From Cryobacterium sp. PAMC25264 (lineage in GTDB: Bacteria; Actinomycetota; Actinomycetes; Actinomycetales; Microbacteriaceae), in contig NZ_CP080383.1 of assembly GCF_019443325.1 (NCBI RefSeq), positions 2,604,001 through 2,668,000 on the forward strand: DNA of 64,000 nucleotides, written 5' to 3'. Under the pieces are notes generated by a model that was not told the origin of the DNA, did not search any database, and worked only from the letters and a program-made list of their open reading frames with translations. A program made the position numbers and the translations under genes. Positions 27,220-38,189 of the stretch are shown one piece after another. The first letter of the stretch is position 1, and every line of letters starts with the position of its first letter.

Positions 27220-27303
27220 CTAGACGGAGGCGAGTCGGAGCGCCGGGACGAAGGCAGCGCCGGTCGCAATCGTTGCGAGCGTGGTGCGGGCTGTCTTGGT
27301 CAT
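27220..27303 (-). CDS. Candidate 27-residue leader peptide ahead of the ABC exporter
   Basis: ATG at 27303 follows AGGAGGCCGAC, a near-ideal ribosome-binding site; the frame reads MTKTARTTLATIATGAAFVP followed by ALRLASV and a TAG. Downstream, before the exporter start, the RNA can form GCCCG-TTTCCG-CGGGC (around 27182-27200) and competing pairings with repeated GCCCGCG. A promoter-like pair lies 60-90 bp upstream. Short translated leaders ahead of resistance exporters are known in actinobacteria, so a ribosome-sensing switch is plausible. It may equally be a non-functional short frame. Confidence 0.5.
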   Translation of the reverse strand: MTKTARTTLATIATGAAFVPALRLASV

Positions 27304-27362
27304 GTCGGCCTCCTGAGCGCGTCTGTTCATCGTCTTGTGCCCCCCTGTTCAGGCAGCCTTTC

Positions 27363-27392
27363 AGGATAGGGCCCCGGGCGCGACGGGCGCAA
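27363..27392 (-). promoter_or_regulatory. Putative promoter for the leader peptide/ABC exporter
   Basis: On the minus strand TTGCGC (27387-27392) and TATCCT (27363-27368) are separated by 18 bp, a plausible sigma-70-type pair located 60 bp before the leader ATG. Confidence 0.4.
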
Positions 27393-27466
27393 GAGCAAAT
27401 TTCGGCCGGCGCCTGGTTCGGCTGCGGATGCGGGCGCGAGGCCGGGCGCGTCCGTGGCGGGCGGGG

Positions 27467-28279
27467 TCAGCGCACCCGTACGCTCAGGCAGGTGACGCAG
27501 CCCTCGAGCTTCTCGAATTCGGTGATGTCGACCGTCACGGTGCGGTACCCGAGCCCGGTGAGCAGTGCGGCAGTCTGTGGGGCCGCGGCCGACATCAGCA
27601 GGGTGTTCTCGTCGAGGATCACGACGGCGGTGCCCTCGGCCTCTGGCACGGGCAGGAACCTCTCGAACAGGCTCGGGTCGTCCACGAGGGGCGGGTAGCC
27701 GATGATGGTGCCGTCCGGCAGTGCGGTGATCGCGGTCTTGAGGTGCAGGGCCCGGGTCACGGGAACCGGCACGACGGTGTACCCGAGCGGTTTCACGATG
27801 GCGGCCAGCTGCGCGGCGCCGTCGGCGTTGGTGCGGAGACTCTGGCCCACGTACACGGTGCGGCCCACCTTGAGCACGTCGCCGCCATCGAGGGTGCCGG
27901 GCGACTCTAGCCGATGCACGGTGAGGCCGAGGTCGCGCACGGCAGCCTCGGCGGCGGCGGTCTCGCCGCGCCGGCTGGGCGCCCCGGGGCTCGCGACCAC
28001 GGCGGTGCCGCCGAAGAGGATCACGGCGTCCTCGATGAACACCGAGTCGGGCTGGTCGGGCGCCGGTGCCACCTCGAGGGTGGCCCAACCCTCAGCCTGT
28101 AGGGCTGCGACATAGCCCTCCCACTGGGAGCGGGCCAGCTCGAGGTCGATGGGCACGCGGTCGATATGGGTGATCTGCCCCTCCGCGAGGATGTCGACGG
28201 GCCGGCGCACGAGGGCGCGCTTTCCGGTGCGGATGGTTGCCGTGCCGTCAGGGATTCCAGAGTCTCCGGAGGTTGTCAT
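27467..28279 (-). CDS. Dimethylargininase (DDAH), amidinotransferase superfamily
   Basis: About 270 residues. Hydrolyses N-omega-methylated arginines to citrulline and (di)methylamine. Visible: the substrate/Glu-Asp segment PDSVFIEDAVILF, TLDGGDVLKVGRTVYVG, catalytic His in RALHLKTAITAL, and the catalytic Cys near the C-terminus in EGCVTCLSVRVR. Start ATG at 28279 (MTTSGDSG); a GTG two codons upstream is also possible. Upstream of the ABC exporter on the same strand, but 160 bp from the leader with a separate promoter in between. Confidence 0.9.
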   Translation of the reverse strand: MTTSGDSGIPDGTATIRTGKRALVRRPVDILAEGQITHIDRVPIDLELARSQWEGYVAALQAEGWATLEVAPAPDQPDSVFIEDAVILFGGTAVVASPGAPSRRGETAAAEAAVRDLGLTVHRLESPGTLDGGDVLKVGRTVYVGQSLRTNADGAAQLAAIVKPLGYTVVPVPVTRALHLKTAITALPDGTIIGYPPLVDDPSLFERFLPVPEAEGTAVVILDENTLLMSAAAPQTAALLTGLGYRTVTVDITEFEKLEGCVTCLSVRVR

Positions 28280-28416
28280 GCGCACAGCCTAAAACACCCC
28301 CGCGACGCGCGTCTCGCTTCGCCCGCCCGTGCCGGCATCACCGGGTTGCCGCGACGGCCCCCTCCACCGCCGGGAAAGGGACTTCCCGCGCACGTCGGCG
28401 AGCGCCGCATCCGTCA

Positions 28417-28567
28417 CGTGGCAGGTGGGCACGCGAGTTGCCAGTTGACGCCCCCACACGCCCGCCCAAGCGGCCTCAGCTGGCAACTCACCGAGGCGCC
28501 CGCCGCTGACATGCCAGTTGAGGCCCTCTCCCGGCCGCTCAATGGGCGCGAAGTGGCAAGTCAGCGA
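28417..28567. repeat. Two adjacent hairpins sharing a TGCCAGTTGA core
   Basis: The 322-bp gap between the DDAH and MscS genes holds no gene. It contains GAGTTGCCAGTTGACG (from 28435) pairing with TCAGCTGGCAACTC (to 28489), and GCTGACATGCCAGTTG (28505) pairing with GAAGTGGCAAGTCAGC (to 28565). The two hairpins share sequence and so look like two units of one repeat family; a partial third unit (GTGGCAGGTG) is at 28418. Confidence 0.6.
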
Positions 28568-28601
28568 GCGCTGTACAGGTGCCGCCAGTGCGCGGCCCGG
28601 A

Positions 28602-29822
28602 CTAGCGGGGCGCGGGGAGGGTCTCGGGGGCGTCGTCCCAGTCCTGCACGGTGATGGACTCGGTGAAGTGCTGGGCACGCTCCTTGCCGCCCTCGTCGCC
28701 GGAGAACAGGCCGGGCGCCTCGATGACGGGGCGGGCGGGCTTGCGGCTGCGGGACGACGGGCGCACGGGTGGGGCCTCGGGCTCGTGGCGCACCTCGACA
28801 CGGCTCATCGGGAGGGCGTCGGGGTTCTCGGCGTTGACCCAGTCGATCAGGTTCTCCCGCACGAAGCAGCGCAGATCGAACAAGGTGGGAGCATCCTGCG
28901 CCGTCACGAGCACACGCACCCGCACGTAGCCGCCCACGGCATCTGTCACCTGGAGCACGACGGCGCGTTCGTCCCAGAGGTCGGTCTGCGCGACGATGCG
29001 GTTGAGCTCCTCGCGCATCGCGGCGGGGTTGACGCGCCAGTCCAGGTCGAACTCGATGGCGCCGAGCAGTTCGCTGTTGTGTCGGGTCCAGTTCTGGAAC
29101 GGGGTGGTGGTGAAGTAGGTGGACGGCAGCACCATGCGGCGGTCGTCCCAGATGTGCACGACGATGTAGGTGAGGGTGATCTCCTCGATCTTGCCCCACT
29201 CCCCCTCGACGATCACGACGTCATCCACGCGCAGCGCGTTGTTGAACGCGAGCTGCATGCCGGCGAAGATGTTCGCCAGGGTGGACTGGGCGGCGAGACC
29301 CGCCACCACGCTGAGCAGGCCGGCGGAGGCGAACAGGCTGGCGCCGACGGTGGCGGCGCCGGGGATGCTCAGCAGCACGGTGCCGATCGCGCAGATGATG
29401 ATGATCACGATGCCGATTCGGCGCATCATCCGCAGCTGGGTGCGCACCCGGCGGGCGACCCGGTTGTCGCGCACGTCGATGCGGTACCGGTTGGCGGCCA
29501 TCTCCTCGGCGAAGTACAGCAACGCGCAGAGCAGCCAGGTGGCGCTGCCGATGAACAGGGCCCGGAAGACGAATCCCACCGTGGTATCCCAGCCAGCGGG
29601 CACATCGAGGTAGCCCGCCACGGCGAGCCAGAGGAGGCCAATCAGCACGGTCATGCGGAACGGCACCCGGATGAGCTGCACGAGCACACGCGCCCACGCC
29701 TTGCGCTTACCGACCAGGCGGAACGCGAACGCGGCGACCGCGGTGATCCCGAGGGCGAGAACGATTGCCGCGAGCGCGGCAACGGGGAAGGCGGGCAGGG
29801 ACAGCCCGAAAACATCGATCAC
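28602..29822 (-). CDS. Mechanosensitive ion channel, MscS family
   Basis: 406 residues, five or so N-terminal helices, then the MscS core: GASLFASAGLLSVVAGLAAQ (pore helix TM3) and STLANIFAGMQLAFNNALRV, DDVVIVEGEWGKIEEITLTY (beta domain), and VLPSTYFTTTPFQNWTR. A charged ~60-residue C-terminal tail is probably disordered. It opens on membrane tension during hypo-osmotic shock. GTG start at 29822 (MIDVFGLSLP), preceded by GGAAAGG. Diverges from the tautomerase gene. Confidence 0.92.
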   Translation of the reverse strand: MIDVFGLSLPAFPVAALAAIVLALGITAVAAFAFRLVGKRKAWARVLVQLIRVPFRMTVLIGLLWLAVAGYLDVPAGWDTTVGFVFRALFIGSATWLLCALLYFAEEMAANRYRIDVRDNRVARRVRTQLRMMRRIGIVIIIICAIGTVLLSIPGAATVGASLFASAGLLSVVAGLAAQSTLANIFAGMQLAFNNALRVDDVVIVEGEWGKIEEITLTYIVVHIWDDRRMVLPSTYFTTTPFQNWTRHNSELLGAIEFDLDWRVNPAAMREELNRIVAQTDLWDERAVVLQVTDAVGGYVRVRVLVTAQDAPTLFDLRCFVRENLIDWVNAENPDALPMSRVEVRHEPEAPPVRPSSRSRKPARPVIEAPGLFSGDEGGKERAQHFTESITVQDWDDAPETLPAPR

Positions 29823-30032
29823 AAGTGGCCTTTCCGTGTCAGGTCAGTGAGAGGTCTGCAACGGCGGTGTCACGTGGACCTCTCATCATGACAGCACTCG
29901 CTGAGAAGAGCCACAGAGTGGGGCACGGATGCGGCGGTGCCGCCCAGCCGGCGCGGTTACGCTACCCCAACCGCCCCGGCGGAGCGCCCCGGTCTCACGC
30001 CGGCGGCACGACACCACTCTCAAGGAGACCGA

Positions 30033-30437
30033 ATGCCCCTCGTTCGCATCGATCTCGTCGAAGGACGAGACGCCACCCAGATCCAGGCCATCGGAGACGC
30101 CCTGCAGGACACCTTGGTTCAGGTATACGAGCTGCCCGAACGGGATCGGTTCCAGATCGTCACGGAGCACCCCACCGGACGGATGGTCGCCCTCGATGTG
30201 GGCCTCAGCTTCGAGCGCTCCGAACAGCTGGTCATCATCCAGATCTTCACCCAGGCCGGCCGCTCCGACGAGGCGAAGCAAGCCTTCTTCGCTGCCCTCA
30301 CTGCCAACCTCGCGGCGGTCGGCGTAGCCCAAGCCGACGTCGTCATCGGGTTCGTAGAGAACAGCCCGGCCGACTGGTCGTTCGGGTTCGGTCGCGCGCA
30401 GTACCTCACCGGAGAGCTGAAGCGCCCCGGCAGCTGA
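30033..30437 (+). CDS. Tautomerase-superfamily protein (4-OT-like)
   Basis: 134 residues beginning MPLVRIDLVEGRD: the catalytic N-terminal proline (Pro-2 before Met removal) is present. A second half reads VVIIGF-like ADVVIGFVENSPADWSFGFG, typical of the long (about 130-residue) bacterial tautomerase-like proteins. Substrate unknown. ATG at 30033 follows AAGGAGACCGA. The last codons (KRPGS, TGA) lie inside the first unit of a 17-bp tandem repeat, so the C-terminus may have been set by repeat expansion. Confidence 0.88.
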   Translation: MPLVRIDLVEGRDATQIQAIGDALQDTLVQVYELPERDRFQIVTEHPTGRMVALDVGLSFERSEQLVIIQIFTQAGRSDEAKQAFFAALTANLAAVGVAQADVVIGFVENSPADWSFGFGRAQYLTGELKRPGS

Positions 30438-30488
30438 AGCGCCCCGGCAGCTGAAGCGCCCCGGCAGCTGAAGCGCCCCGGCAGCTGA
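30415..30488. repeat. 17-bp tandem repeat, four units
   Basis: AGCTGAAGCGCCCCGGC is repeated exactly four times and followed by AGCTGAG. The tautomerase frame stops at the first TGA of the array (30435-30437). As 17 is not a multiple of 3, each later unit is in a new frame. Confidence 0.92.
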
Positions 30489-30531
30489 GTCCGCCCGGAA
30501 CCGGCGAGTGCCGCCGGTTCCGAACACCGGC

Positions 30532-32207
<1,676 letters not shown>

Positions 32208-32211
<4 letters not shown>

Positions 32212-32804
32212 ATGGGGGAATGCTCCTTGAGATCGACGTGTCCGTTGGCGATGTCGAGCACGGCCTGCACGAGCAGGCGGCGTTCGACGAGTTTGATGCG
32301 GTCGTGCAGCGCGTCCTGGGTGTCGTCCGGGAGCACCGGCACCCGTTCCTGGCTCACGATCGGTCCGTCGTCCACTCCGTTGTCCACGACGATGATGCTG
32401 GCGCCCGTCTGCGTCACGCCGGCGGCGAGCGCGTCGCGCACCCCGTGAGCGCCGGGGAACTCGGGCAGGTAGGCAGGATGCGTGTTGATCAGGTGCGGCG
32501 ACAGCGCCGACACCACCCGCGGCGGCAGCAGGCGCATGAAGCCGCTGAGCACCGTGAGGTCGGGCTGCCACTGCTGGATCTGCTCGAGCAGGGCGTCGCC
32601 CCAGGCATCCCGGTCGGGGTACGACGAGAACGGCACCGAGAAGGTGGAAATGCCGAATTCCTCACCGAGGTCGAGCCCGTCCGCGTCCCGGTCGGCGCCG
32701 ATGGCGACCACCCGGGCGGGGAACTCGGCGTCGCCGGACGCCTCCAGAAGCGCGCGCAGGTTCGAGCCTCCGCCGGAGATCAATACGACCAGTGACAGCA
32801 CCAT
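32208..32804 (-). CDS. purN: Phosphoribosylglycinamide formyltransferase PurN
   Basis: 198 residues. Visible: [17 protein letters not shown], the catalytic region [13 protein letters not shown] and [20 protein letters not shown] (Asn and His), and the Asp in [12 protein letters not shown]. It transfers the formyl group of 10-formyl-THF to GAR in purine synthesis. It starts 6 bp after the DUF6350 stop and overlaps purH by 4 nt, giving an operon. Confidence 0.97.
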
Positions 32805-32810
32805 CCGAGC

Positions 32811-34070
32811 CTACCGTTTCGTTGAGACTTCCTCGGTGCGCGTATCCGTGCTCCGGGCCCGACGGCCACCGACGAGCATACCGAGTGCGGCGGCGATGCC
32901 CACCTCCACCACGGTGAGGGCTCCGACGAGCAGCGGGTTCGGTCCCACATCGACGAGCCGACCCGGGCCCATCGCGCCGGCCGACCACCAGGCGAGCAGG
33001 CCGAGCAGGATGCCCGCGACCAGGCCCATCAGGCCGCCGGTGAGCAGCATCCGTGTGGTGCCGTGCGGGGAGTTTGCGCGTTTGTCCAGGCCTTGGCGCA
33101 CGAGTACGGCCACGATGAAGCCGATCAACACGGGTACGAGCAGGCCGAGGAAGCCGAAGTCCAGGGTGCCCTGCGGCAGCACGCCGAACAGCGGCAGCCC
33201 GGGTACGGCCGCGACGGAGGTGCCGAGCGGGGTGATGCTGCTGCCGGTACCCAGCGCGATGCCGGGGCCGGCGAACCAGCTGGCGGCCCAGATCACGATG
33301 TTGGGGATGAAGGCGAGCTGGCCGATGGTGAGGCTGATGCCGCCCACCACGTCGGCCTGGAGGGTCTCGTAGAGGCCGATCACGGTGGCGAAGTTGGCCA
33401 GCACCGACACGAACACGGCCAGGCCCGCCACCACCAGGATGCCGGCGACGGCGGCCGTTCCGCCGCGGAGCGCGGCGGCCAACTGGCTGCGCACCTCGGC
33501 GGGGATGCGGTGCAGCTGGTCGGTGACCGGGCGGGCCAGCCAACCGGGCCACACGGTGCCGGCGGCCCGGCCCGGCGCCCACGCGCCGATCAGCACGCCC
33601 AGCGCGAAGACCAGGGTGGGCAGCAGGATGCCCTGCACGGGCGCCGGGGTCACCACGGCGGTGCCGGCGGAGAAGGTGAGCAGCGCGGCGAGCAGCGCAT
33701 ACGTGAGCACCGCCGTGCCGGCCGCGGTGAGGCGGTAGTCGGTGCTGGCGGCGCGGCGGCCGGTGCGCACGCCGAGCAGCACCGCGAGTACGGCGAAGCC
33801 GAGCAGCGCGATGGTGAGGCTGAACGGGGCCTCGGCCCCGGCAAGCCCTAAGGCGGTGGTGACCTCGACGGGCAGTTGTACCGCCAGGTCCACGCCGTTG
33901 CCGAGCAGCCAGACGTCCACGGCGGCTCGCCAGAACACGAACCAGTCGATGCCCAGGCCGTAGTGGGTGCCCCAGAGCACGGTGAGCGGCACCAGGGCGA
34001 TGCCCACGCCGATGGCGACGACAATGAGCGCCTCGAGCGCGGCGAGCAGGGCAGTCGTTATACGGTTCAT
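32811..34070 (-). CDS. DUF6350/PerM-like integral membrane protein
   Basis: 419 residues, about ten hydrophobic helices (ALLAALEALIVVAIGVGIAL, WFVFWRAAVDVWLLGNGVDL, IALLGFAVLAVLLGVRTGRR, FIPNIVIWAASWFAGPGIAL, and more). The WRAAVDVWLLGNGV and PGIALGTGS motifs and the position directly before purN-purH match the actinobacterial PerM/DUF6350 group, linked in mycobacteria to cell division and persistence. No enzymatic motif is seen. ATG at 34070 (MNRITTALLAA). A copy of the three-box element ends 79 bp upstream. Confidence 0.85.
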   Translation of the reverse strand: MNRITTALLAALEALIVVAIGVGIALVPLTVLWGTHYGLGIDWFVFWRAAVDVWLLGNGVDLAVQLPVEVTTALGLAGAEAPFSLTIALLGFAVLAVLLGVRTGRRAASTDYRLTAAGTAVLTYALLAALLTFSAGTAVVTPAPVQGILLPTLVFALGVLIGAWAPGRAAGTVWPGWLARPVTDQLHRIPAEVRSQLAAALRGGTAAVAGILVVAGLAVFVSVLANFATVIGLYETLQADVVGGISLTIGQLAFIPNIVIWAASWFAGPGIALGTGSSITPLGTSVAAVPGLPLFGVLPQGTLDFGFLGLLVPVLIGFIVAVLVRQGLDKRANSPHGTTRMLLTGGLMGLVAGILLGLLAWWSAGAMGPGRLVDVGPNPLLVGALTVVEVGIAAALGMLVGGRRARSTDTRTEEVSTKR

Positions 34071-34148
34071 ATCCGAGAGGGAGCCTACCCTGGGCCGGCC
34101 GCAGGTTCGTCGTACCCCGCCGCGCAGTCAGGAACCGCGAACGGTTGT

Positions 34149-34236
34149 GAGGCAAAAGTGACTTTATGAGGATGAAAATTGGGTCTCAGATCCTCTTAAT
34201 CTTCCGAAGTCCTCATAAACCCGCGTCGCTCAGACG
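34149..34236 (-). repeat. Three-box intergenic element, copy 2
   Basis: On the minus strand it begins with GTCTGAGCGACG, which contains the stop codon of the APC permease, followed by TTTATGAGGAC, then 19 nt after that box GATTAAGAGGATC, and the inverse ATCCTCATAAAG, then TCACTTTTGCCTC. Box 1 and box 3 form a perfect 10-bp inverted repeat (TTTATGAGGA/TCCTCATAAA). It points at the DUF6350-purN-purH operon. Confidence 0.75.
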
Positions 34237-35789
34237 CCGCCGTCGACCGACCGGGTGAGGGGAACATCTTCGTCGGGCACCAGCACCGGAGTGGCCGCGT
34301 TGAGTGCCTCACCCCGGAAGAACGGTTTGGCGCCGGCGAAGAACGACCAGATGACCATGAGCACCACCCCGGCCAAGAGCGACCCGACCCCCACCACGAA
34401 CACCCCGCCGATGCCGAACAGCACGGTGTAGCCGTAGTCGGGATCGAGCATGTCGATGACGGAGAACACGAACGCTCCGGTGAGCAGCAGCGACCCGACC
34501 AGCGGGAAGACGAAACGCATCCAGGCGTTGCGCCAGCTGGTGAACAGGTCGTGCCGGAAGTACCAGACGCAGGCGTACCCGGTGATGGCGTAGTAGAACG
34601 CGATCGCCAGGCCCAGCGAGAGGATGGTGTCGTTGAGGATGTTGGAGCTGACCAGGGTCATTCCCACGTAGAAGGCCACAGCCACGACGCCCATGACGAG
34701 GGTGGAGAACGACGGCGTCTGGAACCTCGGGTGCACCTGCGCGAACCGGCGCGGCAGCGCCTTGTACACGGCCATGGCGAGGGTGCCGCGGGCGGTGGGC
34801 AGGATGGTGGTCTGGGTGGAGGAGACGGCCGAGATCATCACGGCCGCCACGAGTAGCCAGGCCCAGGGGCCGAAGACAGCGTCCTTGAGGGCGAAGAACA
34901 CGTCGTCGGCGTTGCCCTCGTTGCCGAGGCCCAGGCCCGTGGTGCCGAGTCCGGCGTAGGCCATCGCGGCGACCGTGACGCCCACGTAGGTGACCAGCAG
35001 GATGACCGTGGTGAGCACCGCGGCCCGGCCCGGGATGCGCTTGGGGTCGCGGGTCTCCTCGTTCAGGGCCAGGCAGGTGTCCCAGCCCCAGTAGATGAAC
35101 AGGGCCAGCAGCACGCCCTCGACGAGCCCGTTGAACGAGGTAAGCGCGAACGGGTTGAACCAGTCCGCCTGCGGCACCGTGGACCCGGACGGGGCACTGC
35201 CGTCGAACACCGACCACAGCGTGAACACGGTGAACAGCACCAGCGCCAGGTACTGGAAACCCAGCAGGACGTTCTGTAGCCGCTCGCCGATCTCGATTCC
35301 CCGGTAGCTGACCCACACCATCAGGATGATGAAGACCACCCCGGTGAGGGTGACGACGAGTTCGTTCTCGGCCAGGTCGGGGGCCACGAGCAGCCAGAAG
35401 TAGATGCCACCGATCTGGGCCAGGTTGCCCAGCACCACGATGCCGGCCACCGCGACGCCCCAGCCGCCCATCCAACCCACCCAGGGGCCGAACGCCTTGG
35501 TCGCCCACGTGAAGGTCGTGCCGCAGTCCGGGATGTCCCGGTTCAGTTCCCGGTACGCGAACGCCACCAGCAGCATCGGGATGAACGCGATCACGAATAC
35601 GACCGGAGCCTGGGCGCCCACGGCTAGCACCACGAAGCCGAGCGTCGCCGCCAGGGAGTACACCGGGGCCGTGGACGCCAACCCGATCACGGTGGAACCG
35701 AACAGGCCCAGGGTGCCGGTGGCCAGACCCTTGCCCTCGGAGCGGCCCGGTTCGGGTCGCACCGGAACCGTGGCGTCATTGCGGGACAT
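34230..35789 (-). CDS. APC-superfamily amino-acid permease
   Basis: 519 residues, twelve to fourteen helices. APC motif near the N-terminus: LATGTLGLFGSTVIGLASTA and PVYSLAATLGFVVLAVG; then DIPDCGTTFTWATKAFGPWV, WGWDTCLALNEETRDPKRIP (helix 6-7 region conserved in APC transporters), and QTTILPTARGTLAMAVYKAL. The group is usually annotated as amino-acid or polyamine transporters; the substrate is not evident. ATG at 35789 (MSRNDATVPV). Between sucD and perM, where mycobacteria have other small genes. Confidence 0.9.
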   Translation of the reverse strand: MSRNDATVPVRPEPGRSEGKGLATGTLGLFGSTVIGLASTAPVYSLAATLGFVVLAVGAQAPVVFVIAFIPMLLVAFAYRELNRDIPDCGTTFTWATKAFGPWVGWMGGWGVAVAGIVVLGNLAQIGGIYFWLLVAPDLAENELVVTLTGVVFIILMVWVSYRGIEIGERLQNVLLGFQYLALVLFTVFTLWSVFDGSAPSGSTVPQADWFNPFALTSFNGLVEGVLLALFIYWGWDTCLALNEETRDPKRIPGRAAVLTTVILLVTYVGVTVAAMAYAGLGTTGLGLGNEGNADDVFFALKDAVFGPWAWLLVAAVMISAVSSTQTTILPTARGTLAMAVYKALPRRFAQVHPRFQTPSFSTLVMGVVAVAFYVGMTLVSSNILNDTILSLGLAIAFYYAITGYACVWYFRHDLFTSWRNAWMRFVFPLVGSLLLTGAFVFSVIDMLDPDYGYTVLFGIGGVFVVGVGSLLAGVVLMVIWSFFAGAKPFFRGEALNAATPVLVPDEDVPLTRSVDGGV

Positions 35790-35878
35790 GGTCCTCCGAT
35801 CGCGGGCATCGACATCCGCCCCGTCGTGTACCGACCGGCGCTGTCGATTGCAGCATGATACTCGCCGCACCGCACACG

Positions 35879-35911
35879 AGAAAGGGCCCGCCGAATCGGC
35901 GGGCCCTTTCT
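35879..35911 (-). terminator. Terminator downstream of sucCD
   Basis: Perfect arms GAAAGGGCCCGCCGA and TCGGCGGGCCCTTTC (loop of few bases), starting 9 bp after the sucD stop; ends in TTTC on either strand. Confidence 0.85.
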
Positions 35912-35919
35912 GGAACGGC

Positions 35920-36807
35920 TTACAGCGCGGCGAGAACCTCGCGCAGCAGGGTCGCAGTCTCGCTCGGCGTCTTGCCGACCTTGACCCCGGCGGCCTCGAG
36001 GGCCTCCTTCTTGCCCTGTGCGGTTCCGGCTCCGTCGGAGACGATGGCGCCGGCGTGGCCCATGGTCTTGCCCTCGGGGGCGGTGAAGCCGGCCACGTAG
36101 CCCACGACGGGCTTGGTGACGTGCGCCTTGATGTACTCGGCGGCTTTCTCCTCGGCGTCGCCGCCGATCTCACCGATCATGACGATCGCGAGGGTCTCGG
36201 GGTCGGCCTCGAACGCGGCGAGCGCGTCGATGTGGGTGGTGCCGATGATGGGGTCGCCGCCGATGCCGATGGCGGTGGAGAAGCCCAGGTCGCGCAGTTC
36301 GTACATCATCTGGTAGGTCAGGGTGCCCGACTTGGAGACCAGGCCGACCGGCCCCTTGCCGGTGATGTTCGCCGGCGTGATGCCCACGAGCGCCTCACCG
36401 GGCGTGATGATGCCGGGGCAGTTCGGCCCGATGATGCGGGTCTTGTTGCCTTTCTCCTGGGCGTAGGCCCAGAATTCGGCGGAGTCCTGCACGGGCACAC
36501 CCTCGGTGATGATGACGAGCAGGCCGATTTCGGCGTCGATCGCTTCGATGACGGCGTCCTTGGTGAAGGCCGGCGGCACGAACGCGATGGAGACATCCGC
36601 GCCGGTCTTCTCCATGGCCTCGGCAACCGTGCCGAAGACGGGCAGCTCGACGTCGCCGTGGGTCACGGTGGTGCCGGCCTTGCGGGCGTTGACGCCGCCG
36701 ACGATCTGGGTGCCGGCCTTGAGCATCAGAGCGGTGTGCTTGGTGCCCTCGCCGCCGGTAATGCCCTGGACGATGACCTTGGAGTCCTTGTTGAGGAAGA
36801 TAGACAT
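35920..36807 (-). CDS. sucD: Succinate-CoA ligase alpha subunit SucD
   Basis: 295 residues. Visible: CoA-binding [29 protein letters not shown], the [15 protein letters not shown] segment, and the catalytic phosphohistidine region [20 protein letters not shown] (His of GHAGA). With SucC it interconverts succinyl-CoA and succinate with NTP formation in the TCA cycle. ATG at 36807 ([10 protein letters not shown]), 14 bp after the sucC stop; the longer frame upstream is a shadow of sucC. Confidence 0.97.
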   Translation of the reverse strand: MSIFLNKDSKVIVQGITGGEGTKHTALMLKAGTQIVGGVNARKAGTTVTHGDVELPVFGTVAEAMEKTGADVSIAFVPPAFTKDAVIEAIDAEIGLLVIITEGVPVQDSAEFWAYAQEKGNKTRIIGPNCPGIITPGEALVGITPANITGKGPVGLVSKSGTLTYQMMYELRDLGFSTAIGIGGDPIIGTTHIDALAAFEADPETLAIVMIGEIGGDAEEKAAEYIKAHVTKPVVGYVAGFTAPEGKTMGHAGAIVSDGAGTAQGKKEALEAAGVKVGKTPSETATLLREVLAAL

Positions 36808-36821
36808 TCTCTTGGGTTCCC

Positions 36822-37991
36822 TTACTTCGCGGCGTAGGCGAGTTCGGCGGCCTTGGCGGCGCCCTCGTCCATGGTGGCGGCCAGCGTGACCAGCGGGTGG
36901 TTGGCCTCGTTGAGGATGCGGCGGCCTTCCTCGACGTTGTTGCCGTCGAGGCGCACGACCAGGGGCTTGTTCGCGGCGTCGCCGAGGGTGGCGAGCGCTC
37001 CGACGATGCCGTGGGCCACGGCGTCGCACGCGGTGATTCCGCCGAAGACGTTGACGAAGACGCTCTTGACCTGCGGGTCGCCAAGGATGACGTCGAGGCC
37101 GGCGGCCATGACTGCAGCGGATGCTCCGCCGCCGATGTCGAGGAAGTTGGCCGGCTTGACGCCGCCGAAGTTCTCACCGGCGTAGGCGACCACATCGAGG
37201 GTCGACATGACCAGCCCGGCGCCGTTTCCGATGATGCCGACCTCGCCGTCGAGCTTGACGTAGTTGAGGTCGTTCTGCTTGGCCTTGGCCTCGAGCGGGT
37301 CGGCCGCGGCCTTGTCCTCCAGGGCGGCGTGGCCCGGGTGGCGGAAGTCGGCGTTCTCGTCGATGGTGACCTTGCCGTCGAGGGCGATAATGTCGCCCTC
37401 TTCGGTGAGAACCAGCGGGTTGACCTCGACGAGGGTGGCGTCCTCGCCGGCGAAGACGCTGTACAGCTGCACGAAGACGGGGGCCACCTTGTCGACAAGC
37501 TCGGCCGGGAACTTCGCCTGCACGGCGATCTCGCGAGCCTTCTCCAGGTCGATGCCGGCGTTCGGGTCGATGGCCACGTAGGCCAGGGCGTCGGGCTTCT
37601 CCACCGCGAGGACCTCGATCTCGACGCCGCCCTCGTAGCTGGCCAGCGAGAGGTAGGAGCGGTTGGACCGGTCCAGCAGCACGGAGAAGTAGAACTCCTG
37701 CTTGATGCGGGCTCCCCCGGCGACCATCACGCGGTGCACGGTGTGGCCCTTGATGTCCAGGCCCAGGATGGCGCGCCCGGCGGCTTCGGCCTCATCGGGG
37801 GTCTTGGCGACCTTGACGCCGCCGGCCTTGCCGCGGCCTCCGACCTTGACCTGCGCCTTGACGACGACGACACCGCCCAGCTTCTCGGCCGCGGCGCGCA
37901 CCTCCTCGGGCGTGTCTGCGATGATCCCGGGCAGAACCGGGACTCCATACTGCTCAAACAGGTCTCTGGCCTGGTATTCGTAAAGATCCAC
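36822..37991 (-). CDS. sucC: Succinate-CoA ligase beta subunit SucC
   Basis: 389 residues. ATP-grasp beta subunit: [20 protein letters not shown] at the N-terminus, nucleotide-binding [40 protein letters not shown] (metal site), [20 protein letters not shown], and [11 protein letters not shown] with [18 protein letters not shown] start at 37991, preceded by GGAAGAG at a good distance; the frame extends further but without similarity. First gene of sucCD. Upstream lies a repeat-rich, gene-free stretch of about 600 bp. Confidence 0.97.
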   Translation of the reverse strand: MDLYEYQARDLFEQYGVPVLPGIIADTPEEVRAAAEKLGGVVVVKAQVKVGGRGKAGGVKVAKTPDEAEAAGRAILGLDIKGHTVHRVMVAGGARIKQEFYFSVLLDRSNRSYLSLASYEGGVEIEVLAVEKPDALAYVAIDPNAGIDLEKAREIAVQAKFPAELVDKVAPVFVQLYSVFAGEDATLVEVNPLVLTEEGDIIALDGKVTIDENADFRHPGHAALEDKAAADPLEAKAKQNDLNYVKLDGEVGIIGNGAGLVMSTLDVVAYAGENFGGVKPANFLDIGGGASAAVMAAGLDVILGDPQVKSVFVNVFGGITACDAVAHGIVGALATLGDAANKPLVVRLDGNNVEEGRRILNEANHPLVTLAATMDEGAAKAAELAYAAK

Positions 37992-38189
37992 GCTGCTCTT
38001 CCAATCCGCGTCATAGCGTTCCGTGCATGGGGTAGGTGTGGCCTGATGCCCCGGCGCGAAAACTAGCTCGACGTCGAGAGATACTGACCATCTCAAACTC
38101 TACCTTCTCAGATCGGGCACCATGCCCGCTGGCGCCGGCGCCGCGTCGCTGGAGCACCCCGCGCCGCTGGTCGCACCCCACACGCCACT

